Positions 45,974-54,334 of a stretch of 64,000 bases of DNA are shown piece after piece. Below the pieces are notes generated by a model. That model saw only the letters and a list, made by a program, of their open reading frames with translations, made no database searches and had not been told where the DNA came from. Made by a program: the position numbers and the translations under genes. Source of the stretch: Bacillus dicomae (lineage in GTDB: Bacteria > Bacillota > Bacilli > Bacillales > Bacillaceae_G); contig NZ_VHIV01000009.1 in NCBI RefSeq assembly GCF_006494425.1, forward strand, positions 62,001-126,000, in the 5' to 3' direction. The stretch's first letter is position 1, and each line of letters begins with the position of its first letter.

Positions 45974-48129
45974 TACATTTCTTTTCTATTTTTCATCCTT
46001 AACACATAAGCACCTGCAATAATAAAACTAATTCCTAAAACGAATAAAGCGGTAAATTCATTGCCGACGCCGCCAGTAGCTGGTAAACGCACTTCATTAT
46101 GAGTATTAGGTTGTTGCACCTGCTTCACATCAGCGGAAGGTTTCACTTCTCCATTCGGTGTTGGCTTATTTGGCTTAGAAGGAAGCGATGCCTTTTCTTC
46201 TTTCTTATCTTTTACAATATGTTTAATAATTTCTCCATCCTCTTTTATTTCAAATGCGAATGTCTCTTCATTTATTACATATCCATTTGGCGCTATTGTT
46301 TCTTTATACGTGTACTTTCCGTATGGGAGTTTGAATTTCGCTATACCTTTTTCATCCGTTTTCCCTTTTACTACTTCTTTTCCTTGTTCGTTATAGATTG
46401 TAAATTCTGCATTTGGTAGTTTCGTATTCCCATCTGCTACATCTACTTTCGTTATTTCTAACTCACCTTCTACCTTCTTATCTTGAACGATATGTTTAAT
46501 AATTTCTCCATTCTCTTTTATTTCAAATGCGAATGTCTCTTCATTTATTACATATCCATTTGGCGCTATTGTTTCTTTATACGTGTACTTTCCGTATGGG
46601 AGTTTGAATTTCGCTATACCTTTTTCATCCGTTTTCCCTTTTACTACTTCTTTTCCTTGTTCGTTATAGATTGTAAATTCTGCATTTGGTAGTTTCGTAT
46701 TCCCATCTGCTACATCTACTTTCGTTATTTCTAACTCACCTTCTACCTTCTTATCTTGAACAATATGTTTAATAATTTCTCCATTCTCTTTTATTTCAAA
46801 TGCGAACGTCTCTTCATTTATTACATATCCATTCGGCGCTATCGTTTCTTTATACGTGTACTTTCCGTATGGTAGTTTAAATTTCGCTACACCTTTTTCA
46901 TCCGTTTTTCCTTTTACTACTTCTTTTCCTTGTGCGTTGTAGATTGCAAATTCTGCATTCGGCAGTTTCGTATTCCCATCCGCTATATCTACTTTCGTTA
47001 TTTCTAACTCACCTTTTACATTTTCATTTTTCAACTCTAATACAGCAGTTTCACCAGTTTTCACTTCAATTTTTTTAACACTTCCATCTAACACATATCC
47101 AGCTGGCGCTTGAATTTCTTTGACGCTATATATACCGATTGAAAGATTACCTAACTCCGCAATCCCCTTATCATTAGTCGTAACATTTTGTTTAAAGTTT
47201 TCATTAGAAACTTCAAACACCGCCCCTTTTAATAATTCCTTTTTTTCTCCTAATTTCATAATCTTTAAAGAGCCTACTGATTCCCAATTTACAACTAAAT
47301 CTGTACTGATTTTCTCACTATTTCTTTGTAACAATACCGTTGTATTTTGAACTTTTTCTGATCCTTTAAAAGCTATTGCTTGTAAATTTGTTAAAGTAGA
47401 CTTCACTTTCATTTTAAAATTACCACTACTCGTATCTTTCGGGATTAAGATTTTGAATTTTTCGTTAATTGATAACGTGCTTTTCTCTTCTCCATTTTCA
47501 TTTACAATTCGAAGCCCTTTAGGAGCATTTTCAGGAAGAATTGTATAAGAACCAGAAACCGCATTTGTTTGCACTGCATAAAATCCTGTTTCTAAATAAT
47601 CACCTTTTTGTGTAGCAGTTTGTGAATCTACAGGATTAACTTTAAAGAATACATCTTGTGATCCAGTTTCTTTTTTTGAAGCCTCCACTAAACGCTTCAT
47701 AAGTTTATGTACACGTTCATTTTTCGCAACTAAATCTTCTTCCGTTAATTCATTCGCTGCTATCCATACCGCTAATTGTGTAGCATAATGCGCTTCTTCC
47801 ATTGTCGCTACACCTAATTCATATGGGCTTTTTTGAGGATATCCATTTAATAAAATACGATATACGGCATCGGATGTTTTCCCCATCTCAGGCAAATCAT
47901 CCCCATTGGGTGAACGTAAATCAGGCGTTAAACAATACGCAATACTACCCGCAGCCGTTTTAATTATTTCTGTCTTTATTTCACGCTGTTTCGAATTACT
48001 ATAGCTCCAATCCATTTTATATGTTTCTTTGTTCATTACTTCTGCCTTTACTTGTGGCATTGCAATTCCTAATAAAATAATAAGAGCACTTAAAAAACTA
48101 AACCATTTCCCTACCATCTTTCGTTTCAT
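45973..48129 (-). CDS. LPATG-anchored adhesin with thioester domain and CnaB repeats
   Basis: A 718-residue cell-wall surface protein. It has a signal peptide (1-29) and then a thioester domain with C66 (AYCLTPD) and Q118 (YATQLAVW), the residues that form an internal Cys-Gln thioester for covalent host or surface attachment. A beta-rich stretch follows. From about residue 300 come four CnaB-type domains; the last three are 91-residue repeats (GELEITKVDVADG...YKETIAPNGY...IVQDKK) nearly identical at DNA level (273-bp period). Their Lys and Glu fit intramolecular isopeptide bonds. The C-terminus is LPATGG, a hydrophobic helix and a basic tail for sortase. ATG 48129 starts the signal peptide. 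Confidence 0.9.
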   Translation of the reverse strand: MKRKMVGKWFSFLSALIILLGIAMPQVKAEVMNKETYKMDWSYSNSKQREIKTEIIKTAAGSIAYCLTPDLRSPNGDDLPEMGKTSDAVYRILLNGYPQKSPYELGVATMEEAHYATQLAVWIAANELTEEDLVAKNERVHKLMKRLVEASKKETGSQDVFFKVNPVDSQTATQKGDYLETGFYAVQTNAVSGSYTILPENAPKGLRIVNENGEEKSTLSINEKFKILIPKDTSSGNFKMKVKSTLTNLQAIAFKGSEKVQNTTVLLQRNSEKISTDLVVNWESVGSLKIMKLGEKKELLKGAVFEVSNENFKQNVTTNDKGIAELGNLSIGIYSVKEIQAPAGYVLDGSVKKIEVKTGETAVLELKNENVKGELEITKVDIADGNTKLPNAEFAIYNAQGKEVVKGKTDEKGVAKFKLPYGKYTYKETIAPNGYVINEETFAFEIKENGEIIKHIVQDKKVEGELEITKVDVADGNTKLPNAEFTIYNEQGKEVVKGKTDEKGIAKFKLPYGKYTYKETIAPNGYVINEETFAFEIKENGEIIKHIVQDKKVEGELEITKVDVADGNTKLPNAEFTIYNEQGKEVVKGKTDEKGIAKFKLPYGKYTYKETIAPNGYVINEETFAFEIKEDGEIIKHIVKDKKEEKASLPSKPNKPTPNGEVKPSADVKQVQQPNTHNEVRLPATGGVGNEFTALFVLGISFIIAGAYVLRMKNRKEM
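46195..47015 (-). repeat. Three tandem 273-bp repeats in the adhesin gene
   Basis: The same 273-bp unit occurs three times (the word GTTTAATAAT recurs at 46221, 46494 and 46767). Only a few substitutions separate the copies, fewer than expected for old repeats, suggesting recent duplication or gene conversion. Confidence 0.9.
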
Positions 48130-48330
48130 TCTCTCCACCACCATATATAAATTTCTACATGAAGCAATCTTACTGTTTCATTGTACTTATAGTGAAAAAA
48201 AGAGAATAGGTGGTTTTTTTGTAGTATCTTGTCGAATTGTTGAGAAAGTTTCACATTAATAAGCAACTTTAAAACTGTTTGTTGCCATACTGCTATTGAC
48301 AAATAAACATTATATATTTTCAAACATAAT

Positions 48331-48357
48331 AAAAAAGACACTGTACAAGTGCCTTTT
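48331..48357 (-). terminator. Terminator of the 56-aa membrane protein gene
   Basis: AAGACACT/AGTGCCTT stem (one mismatch) followed on the minus strand by TTTTTTATTATG. Confidence 0.7.
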
Positions 48358-48391
48358 TACTTACGAGAAACAAATTTCAAACGAATACATA

Positions 48392-48562
48392 TTACTTATC
48401 TTTTTCCTTTATCTCCGTCAACAGCTCAATGATTTTCTCATTTTGCTCCACTTGTTTCTCTGAATTTTGATAGATGAAACGAACCCATCTAAGTGCAAGA
48501 ACAATAAGAAACAACGGAAGCATCGAAATTAGAAGACCGATAATTGAAAAATTCGTATACAT
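48392..48562 (-). CDS. Small membrane protein with coiled-coil tail, 56 aa (DUF4083-like)
   Basis: A 56-residue frame on the minus strand: MYTNFSIIGLLISMLPLFLI, VLALRWVRFIYQ, then a heptad-like tail NSEKQVEQNEKIIELLTEIKEKDK. One N-terminal membrane helix is followed by an amphipathic helix. GAGGTGAT is six bases before ATG 48562; an in-frame ATG at 48568 overlaps the SD. The pattern resembles DUF4083 proteins of the B. cereus group. Function unknown. Confidence 0.75.
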   Translation of the reverse strand: MYTNFSIIGLLISMLPLFLIVLALRWVRFIYQNSEKQVEQNEKIIELLTEIKEKDK

Positions 48563-48622
48563 ATACATCACCTCGCTACATACAATTTCTCCACCTTTCT
48601 ACTAAAACCTGCAATTTTTTAC

Positions 48623-48656
48623 AAACAAAAAAGAACCTATCAAACGATAGATTCTT
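48623..48656 (-). terminator. Terminator overlapping the MFS stop codon
   Basis: AAGAACCTATC/GATAGATTCTT stem (48631-48641 and 48646-48656, one G-U/A-C mismatch), followed on the minus strand by TTTTTTG. The TGA stop (48640-48642) is inside. Confidence 0.8.
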
Positions 48657-49824
48657 CTTTTGCAAACTGAGTAGAACGTCCTCTCGTAATTGAGAAGATT
48701 GCACAAAGCAGCGCTAATATAATAAAGCCGCCTCCTACCCAAGCGTTATATATAACAGATGATTTCTCAATAACAACTCCGCCTACTGTTGAACCGAGCG
48801 CAATCCCTAAGTGAAGGGCAGAGTTATTTAAACTTTGCTGAATACCAGCTGATTCTGGTGCAATTTCAATTAAATAATTTTGTTGTGCTGGCGAAATAGC
48901 CCAGCTCAGCATACTCCAAAGTCCCATCATAATAATGAACAGTGGGAATGAGAATGTCATCATCGGCAATATGAAGATTGCACACGCAAATACGATAATA
49001 ATTGAGATAATACTTTTCTTCGATCCCCATTTATCAGCAAGCCAGCCTCCTAAGCCGCCTCCAAGTACTGCTGCGATTCCGAAGATGAAGTAAAATACAC
49101 TAATCCAATTCGCTTCAACATGCATAACATCTTTTAAAAATGGCGTTAAATATGCATATAGTGTTAAATGACCCGTTAAAAATAAGAATGATGTTAACTG
49201 TGCACTTACGATTTTTTTATCTTTTAACGTAGCAATTTGTTCTCTTATTGACAACACCGATGTCGGTGGTACTTTCGTTAAGAATAATGAAATACAAGCG
49301 ATTGCCATAACTGTTAAGATCGAAATGAGTACAAATGGTGCACGCCATCCATATGTGTTTCCAAGTACAAGACCAAGCGGTACTCCAAGTACGAGCGATC
49401 CACTAATCCCCATAAAAATGATTCCAATTGCACGCGCACGAAAATGCGGTTCTACAACGCTAGAAGCAAGTGTCACTGACAGTGCAATAATAAGCGAACC
49501 ACTCGCCGCACAAATCACCCTTGAAAACATTAACATTCCGTAGTTCACACTAAATGCCGAAATGATATTTCCGATTAAGAAAATTGATAATGCCCCAACA
49601 TACAATGTTTTTCTTTCAAACTTTCCTGTTAACGCTAATAAAACCGGGCCTGATAAGGCAAATACTACTGAAAATATTGTTATAAGCTGACCAGCCGCAC
49701 TAATAGATACACCTAAATCATTGGCAACTAAATCGAGCGTTCCTCCTATAATTAGCTCAACCGTTCCGACTACGAAAGCCGCGATAGCTAAAATATACAC
49801 ACGAAAATTCAAGTCTTTCCCCAC
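48640..49824 (-). CDS. Major facilitator superfamily transporter (DHA1 drug-efflux type)
   Basis: A 394-residue membrane protein with 12 predicted helices. Motif A-like loops are GPVLLALTGKFERKTLY and GGWLADKWGSKKS, and the antiporter motif C-like stretch is GISGSLVLGVPLGLVLG, typical of DHA1 efflux pumps. GTG 49824 is preferred: the promoter and operator lie at 49833-49878, so the in-frame ATG at 49884 would be upstream of the transcript. A near-perfect palindrome overlaps its -10 box, so it is probably controlled by a repressor not encoded beside it. Confidence 0.85.
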   Translation of the reverse strand: MGKDLNFRVYILAIAAFVVGTVELIIGGTLDLVANDLGVSISAAGQLITIFSVVFALSGPVLLALTGKFERKTLYVGALSIFLIGNIISAFSVNYGMLMFSRVICAASGSLIIALSVTLASSVVEPHFRARAIGIIFMGISGSLVLGVPLGLVLGNTYGWRAPFVLISILTVMAIACISLFLTKVPPTSVLSIREQIATLKDKKIVSAQLTSFLFLTGHLTLYAYLTPFLKDVMHVEANWISVFYFIFGIAAVLGGGLGGWLADKWGSKKSIISIIIVFACAIFILPMMTFSFPLFIIMMGLWSMLSWAISPAQQNYLIEIAPESAGIQQSLNNSALHLGIALGSTVGGVVIEKSSVIYNAWVGGGFIILALLCAIFSITRGRSTQFAKEESIV

Positions 49825-49832
49825 GCTTTCTA

Positions 49833-49878
49833 TTTTGGTTACTACCACTATAGTAACCAAAATAAAAAGCGTAAGCAA
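49833..49878 (-). promoter_or_regulatory. MFS promoter with palindromic operator
   Basis: TTTTGGTTACTA (49833-49844) and TAGTAACCAAAA (49851-49862) are perfect inverted repeats. On the minus strand TTGCTT (49878-49873) and TACTAT (49855-49850) are 17 bp apart, so the -10 box is in the dyad. The TACTA/TAGTA half sites resemble those of HxlR/MarR-type regulators. Confidence 0.75.
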
Positions 49879-49931
49879 GTACAATTTTTTTACAGTAAAA
49901 AAGGTAGACGTATGATACGCCTACCCTTCAA

Positions 49932-51248
49932 TCATGACACTTCATTTTTATTCTTCTTATTTAAATACCAATATACCGGCAGTCCAGTAAAGACAATTCC
50001 AATTGATAAGAAACAACTTACCGGATCATTGATAATTGCACTACCAATTACAAAGAACGAACCTAAAATCGCAACGATTGGTACGATTGGGAATAACGGT
50101 ACACTGTACGCACGCTCTTTATTCTTATTACGTTTTCTTAAAATGAAGACACCAATAAACGTCATTACATAGAAAATATAAATAATGAATACGGAAATCT
50201 CAGATAGCTTATTCGGATCACTAATAATCATTAAAATAATTCCCAAAATGATTTCAACAGTAATCGCATTTGCTGGTGTTTTAAATCTTGGGCTTTCCTT
50301 TGCAATAAACTTAGCAAATGGAAGTTGTCCACGTTCTGCCATCGACATCGGGATACGTGGGAACGTTAAAATCTTTCCATTTAAACAACCGAAAATAGAA
50401 ACGATAATACCAATACTAATAATTTTCCCACCATATTCTCCAAGTAGCATGCCTGCAGCTGTCGCTGTTGCATTTTCTCCAAGGTCTACAATTTGCGTTG
50501 CTGGTAATACATTCAGTAACGCCAAATTAATTAATACGTAAGCAGCTGTTACAATTAAAATCCCAACTGTCATTGCCTTCGGTAATAACTTTGTTGGATT
50601 CTTCATTTCTCCGCCAATCGAAGCAAGTAAAATCCAGCCGTCATAAGCAAATAACGTTGCTAAAATTGCCATCCCGATACTTTGATTTTCTGATATCGGC
50701 ACAACTACGTTAAAGATATCGCTATTCCCTTTCCAAAAACCTAACACAACAATTAATACGATTGGAATCATCTTCCCGATTGTCGTGATTGTTTGGACGA
50801 TACCTCCGTATTTTGTTCCCATACTATTTACAACGCCAAGGAACACAACTGTTCCAATTGCGATTGGTAAATTCCATACTTTATCTAAATAGAAAAAATT
50901 AATCATTAAAGAACTAAAGTACAATCCTAATGTTCCAATAATAGCTGGCCCATACACTATCGTTTGCATCCAACCTGATAAATATCCCCAAAAACTTCCG
51001 TAAATCTCCTCTAAATACGTATACAACCCACCATTTTTCGGGATTTGCGCTCCAATTTCAGCTACTGTCAAACCACTCGCTAACGTCAACAGACCACCAA
51101 TTACCCAAGCAAGAATCGCCATATTAGAACTCCCCGAGTAATCTAATACGCTCCCTGGTTTCATAAACACACCAGATCCAATAATTGTTCCTACTACGAT
51201 AGAAAGTGCTACTGTTAAACCAATTTTATTCTTCTCATCATGATGCAT
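49932..51248 (-). CDS. APC-family amino-acid permease, serine/threonine exchanger type
   Basis: A 438-residue membrane transporter with 12 helices. The N-terminal motif is GLTVALSIVVGTIIGSGVFMKPG, typical of the LAT/SteT group of amino-acid exchangers. AAGGAGGAT is nine bases before ATG 51248. A complete T-box leader precedes it; the apparent specifier is ACC (threonine), which agrees with a serine/threonine exchanger like SteT (YkbA). Uncharged tRNA would raise its expression. Confidence 0.88.
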   Translation of the reverse strand: MHHDEKNKIGLTVALSIVVGTIIGSGVFMKPGSVLDYSGSSNMAILAWVIGGLLTLASGLTVAEIGAQIPKNGGLYTYLEEIYGSFWGYLSGWMQTIVYGPAIIGTLGLYFSSLMINFFYLDKVWNLPIAIGTVVFLGVVNSMGTKYGGIVQTITTIGKMIPIVLIVVLGFWKGNSDIFNVVVPISENQSIGMAILATLFAYDGWILLASIGGEMKNPTKLLPKAMTVGILIVTAAYVLINLALLNVLPATQIVDLGENATATAAGMLLGEYGGKIISIGIIVSIFGCLNGKILTFPRIPMSMAERGQLPFAKFIAKESPRFKTPANAITVEIILGIILMIISDPNKLSEISVFIIYIFYVMTFIGVFILRKRNKNKERAYSVPLFPIVPIVAILGSFFVIGSAIINDPVSCFLSIGIVFTGLPVYWYLNKKNKNEVS

Positions 51249-51289
51249 GCTGCGTATCCTCCTTCCAATCCTAGTGTGATGCAAAAATG

Positions 51290-51560
51290 AAATAAAAAAA
51301 CACTCCTCCCCAAAAAAGGGACGAGTGTTATATTCGTGGTTCCACCCTTGTTTCAATTCGTAAAGTAACACACTTCACCAATTTCTCAAGTCTAAATAAC
51401 GGTTTTTGCCGGCAAGCAATTACTAGATGTTCGTTCACTGCTGCAGTTCAGAGGTGGTAATCCATTTTTTCGTATTAGGAAGCTCACAGCCAAAGGCTTC
51501 CCTCTCTGAGAATCGTAAAAAATTAATCGTGTCCTCATCATCACTTCTTGATGTCGAATT
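51290..51560 (-). promoter_or_regulatory. T-box leader of the amino-acid permease
   Basis: On the minus strand the antiterminator T-box AAGGGTGGAACCACG is at 51349-51335. A terminator ACACTCGTCCC/GGGGAGGAGTGT with seven T follows (about 51330-51294). The stem I region includes AGAGAGGGAAGCC and GGATTACCACCTCTGAAC, in which ACC is the likely specifier codon (threonine). The remaining gap to 51716 shows only AT-rich promoter-like sequence. Confidence 0.92.
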
Positions 51561-51716
51561 TTGTAGTTATTGTTCATTATATTGAATTGTTAGAAAAAAT
51601 CAATATATTTTTTTATATAACATACGGAATATTTCTCTTCTTATATTATAACAGAAGTTAAGACACTTCTCTATTTTCCTAAAAATGGTATAATCCGTAT
51701 AGGAGGTGCATCAATC

Positions 51717-51935
51717 ATGATTGCTGTTTTTTGTATCATCGCTACGTTTCTTTCTGTTCTATTCGCTATCATGTATCGGCAGAAGTATCCTGGTTATAGC
51801 ATTTTAGCGGTAGCTATTATACCAGCTGTTTCCTTCTACGTATTGGGTACATATCAAGTGTTTATCGGTTTTGCAATCTTCTACTGCGTCTTTGGATACA
51901 TACTAACAATGAAAAGAATTTTATTAAATCATTAA
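51717..51935 (+). CDS. Small two- to three-span membrane protein
   Basis: A 72-residue very hydrophobic protein (MIAVFCIIATFLSVLFAIMYRQKYPGYSILAVAIIPAVSFYVLGTYQVFIGFAIFYCVFGYILTMKRILLNH) with two to three membrane helices. AGGAGGTG is eight bases before the ATG. The family is unknown to me. Two successive hairpins follow (51939-51968 and 51974-52005). Confidence 0.7.
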   Translation: MIAVFCIIATFLSVLFAIMYRQKYPGYSILAVAIIPAVSFYVLGTYQVFIGFAIFYCVFGYILTMKRILLNH

Positions 51936-51938
51936 AAG

Positions 51939-52005
51939 GGACCGATTTCTGCTTACAGAAATCGGTCCTCATACGTATCTTTCGGTTGCCCACACGAAAG
52001 ATACG
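51939..52005. terminator. Two tandem hairpins
   Basis: GGACCGATTTCTG/CAGAAATCGGTCC (51939-51951 and 51956-51968) and CGTATCTTTCG/CGAAAGATACG (51974-51984 and 51995-52005), between converging genes. Neither has a long T tract. Confidence 0.65.
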
Positions 52006-52016
52006 ACATAGTTCAA

Positions 52017-52832
52017 TTATTTATCTTCTTTTTTCATAAAAAACTTATGGTGCGGAAAATCAACATTCAATGCCTCTAATTGTTTCTTTTCATTGTCTAA
52101 AATCGCTTTTACTTTTGTTTTTGTTGCCTCATCTAACCCTGCAAAGATATCTTCATGCTTTTCTTTCTCTGGAAGTTTTACACCTAGTTTTGTTAATTCT
52201 TCTTTTGCTTGCTCACGTGTTAATTTCCCGGACTTCTCTTGCTCTAAAACCGATTTCGCTTTTTCTTTCGCCTGTTCATCTAAGTTAGCAAACATTTCTT
52301 TATGTTTACCCTTTTCCGGGAACTTCACGCCTAGTTTCGTTAATTCCTCTTGCGCTTGTTCACGTGTTAATTTTCCGGACTTTTCTTGCTCTAAAATTGA
52401 TTTCGCTTTTTCTTTCGCCTGTTCATCTAAGTTAGCAAACATTTCTCCATGTTTACCCTTTTTCGGGAACTTCACGCCTAGTTTTGTTAATTCCTCTTGC
52501 GCTTGTTCACGTGTTAATTTCCCGGACTTTTCTTGCTCTAAAATCGACTTCGCCTTTTCTTTCGTTTGATCATCTAATCCCGCAAACATTCCTTTACGTT
52601 TTTCTTTCTCTGGAAGCTTTACACCTAGCTCCCCTAGCTGTTTCTTTGTATCGGCCATAATCGTTTTTACTTTTTGTTTTGTCGCATCATCTAAATCTTT
52701 TTTCGCCGTTTTTGTAGACTGCTCAGCTGCTGGAGTATTCGTTGCGGCAAATGCTGGTATGCCGGCTCCTCCTATAATTCCAAATGATAAAGCACCTGCA
52801 ATCGCTAAATATCCAACTGTTTTCTTCTTCAT
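52017..52832 (-). CDS. Secreted helical repeat protein, 49-residue repeats
   Basis: A 271-residue protein with a signal peptide (MKKKTVGYLAIAGALSFGIIGGAGIPAFA, cleavage after AFA). The mature part is lysine- and glutamate-rich and helical. Three consecutive 49-residue repeats begin at about residues 83, 132 and 181, each containing LDEQAKEKAKSILEQEKSGK and LTREQAQEELTKLGVKFP. Degenerate half repeats lie at both ends. The DNA repeats at 147-bp spacing with few changes. The family and function are unknown; an extracellular or wall-associated role is inferred from the signal peptide. AGGAGGAAA precedes the ATG. Confidence 0.8.
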   Translation of the reverse strand: MKKKTVGYLAIAGALSFGIIGGAGIPAFAATNTPAAEQSTKTAKKDLDDATKQKVKTIMADTKKQLGELGVKLPEKEKRKGMFAGLDDQTKEKAKSILEQEKSGKLTREQAQEELTKLGVKFPKKGKHGEMFANLDEQAKEKAKSILEQEKSGKLTREQAQEELTKLGVKFPEKGKHKEMFANLDEQAKEKAKSVLEQEKSGKLTREQAKEELTKLGVKLPEKEKHEDIFAGLDEATKTKVKAILDNEKKQLEALNVDFPHHKFFMKKEDK

Positions 52833-52925
52833 AGGAAATTTCCTCCTTCATATTTCTAAAGCACGTACACTTTCGTATACAATGCCTATAGTAATGTTGG
52901 TTTCTTAAAATTTCCTTAACGTCTT

Positions 52926-52962
52926 AACAAAAAAACACCGCTCATCCCGAGCGGTGTTTTTC
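52926..52962. terminator. Terminator of yidC2
   Basis: AACACCGCT/AGCGGTGTT stem (52934-52942 and 52950-52958) flanked by A-rich and T-rich runs. Confidence 0.9.
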
Positions 52963-53744
52963 TAAGCTTTTTGTAATTGTAATTCTTCACGTTCCATTAC
53001 TTTTCTTAATACAATTGTTTGTGTCATTGTAAATAAGTTACCTGTTATCCAGTACAACACAAGTCCTGATGGCGCCGCAAATCCCATAAATAAAATCATT
53101 GCCGGCATCATAATTTGCTGCATTTTCAGCATCTGTACTTGTTCTCCAGGTGTAATATTAGATTGGAAAACTTTCATCTGAATAAATGTCGTTAATGCTG
53201 CGACAATCGGTAATATATGATAAGGATCTGCATGTCCTAAGTTCACCCATAAAAATGAAGATGTGCGAATCTCTTCAGTTCGACTAATCGCATAATACAA
53301 AGCAGAGAAAATTGGCATTTGTATAAAGATTGGCCAGCAACCAGCTAGTGGATTCCAACCGCCTGATTTCATTAGTTCTGACATTTCTTTTTGATACTGC
53401 TTTTGTTTTTCTAGATCTTTACTTACATCACCGTATTTTTTCTTTAGCTTCTGCAATTCAGGTTGCATCTTTTTCATTTTCGCTTGGCTACGATATTGTG
53501 AAATAGCTAATGGAATCATAGCTGATCGAATAACGAGCGTCATAATAATGATAGCAATCCCAAAGCTAGCTCCCGGTACATGATGAGCAACAAATTGAAT
53601 CATAAACGAGATTGGATATACGAAATAATGATCCCAAATCCCCGTACTATGTGCATCAATTGGGGCCGCATTACTGCAACCAGATAAAACAAAAACAAGT
53701 AATAATGATAAACTAACGAGCACAGCTCGGTATGATTTTAACAT
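52962..53744 (-). CDS. YidC/OxaA-family membrane protein insertase, lipoprotein type
   Basis: A 260-residue insertase with a lipoprotein signal (MLKSYRAVLVSLSLLLVFVLSGC, C23) and five further transmembrane helices. The conserved positively charged groove helix is in IRSAMIPLAISQYRSQAKMKKMQPELQKLKKKYG, and NPLAGCWPIFIQMPIFSALYYAI and GLVLYWITGNLFTM follow. It integrates membrane proteins. Its solitary position, away from rnpA-rpmH, suggests the second Bacillus paralogue (YqjG-like). The second ATG (53744) is seven bases from GGAGGA. Confidence 0.92.
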   Translation of the reverse strand: MLKSYRAVLVSLSLLLVFVLSGCSNAAPIDAHSTGIWDHYFVYPISFMIQFVAHHVPGASFGIAIIIMTLVIRSAMIPLAISQYRSQAKMKKMQPELQKLKKKYGDVSKDLEKQKQYQKEMSELMKSGGWNPLAGCWPIFIQMPIFSALYYAISRTEEIRTSSFLWVNLGHADPYHILPIVAALTTFIQMKVFQSNITPGEQVQMLKMQQIMMPAMILFMGFAAPSGLVLYWITGNLFTMTQTIVLRKVMEREELQLQKA

Positions 53745-53772
53745 GTTCATTCCTCCAATGTTTCGTAATTAT

Positions 53773-54057
53773 TTAGCGAAACATTGGTGTATACGGACCG
53801 ACTTCGTCATTCTCTTCACTTGATTCTTGTCTGCGTACAGACCGAATCATTCCATATTTATAAAAGATTGAAAATAGCGGTACATTTCCTGCACTATCTT
53901 CACATGTATCAACTAACGCAAATGCTCCCTGTCTACCGCTCGATGCTTGCTGACGCACAAAGCGAGAAACGTTAGCAAGAAAGAAAACTTCTAATAAACA
54001 AAGTGCCGTTGTTACAAACGATATATATAGAATTGCATCCTGCAATAAAAATTCCAT
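53773..54057 (-). CDS. Small membrane protein upstream of the YidC paralogue
   Basis: A 94-residue protein with one strong transmembrane helix (DAILYISFVTTALCLLEVFFLANV) and a hydrophilic cytoplasmic tail. AAGGATGTGA precedes the ATG. It ends 28 bases before the YidC-paralogue start, without a terminator between, so the two are likely an operon. The function is unknown; a role with YidC is an inference from position only. Confidence 0.7.
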   Translation of the reverse strand: MEFLLQDAILYISFVTTALCLLEVFFLANVSRFVRQQASSGRQGAFALVDTCEDSAGNVPLFSIFYKYGMIRSVRRQESSEENDEVGPYTPMFR

Positions 54058-54334
54058 CGCTTCACATCCTTAATAAGGTCATTTTAGCACATTCGGCAAA
54101 CATTCTCTATTTCCTTTTATCGTCAAAAAAAGTATTTTGCATATTTTCTCAAGAAAACAATAATTAAGAAACATTGTATTCGCTTTCTTTAGTATATTCA
54201 CACACATCAATGAATAGGCTTGATTTATTAGAAATTTAGAAAATTTTTGCATTATAATAAAACTATTGCCAGTTTTTGAAAAAACCTTTATTCTCTTCTT
54301 GTAATCAAAAATGAATATGGAGATGAAACATACT

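Noticed and set aside
46099-46692. Repeated plus-strand open frames opposite the adhesin repeats
   Set aside because: They repeat only because the coding strand repeats; composition (Phe/Tyr/Cys rich) and lack of SD argue against genes.
48640-49884. MFS protein starting at ATG 49884
   Set aside because: That start would lie upstream of the recognised promoter and operator; GTG 49824 fits the expected transcript start.
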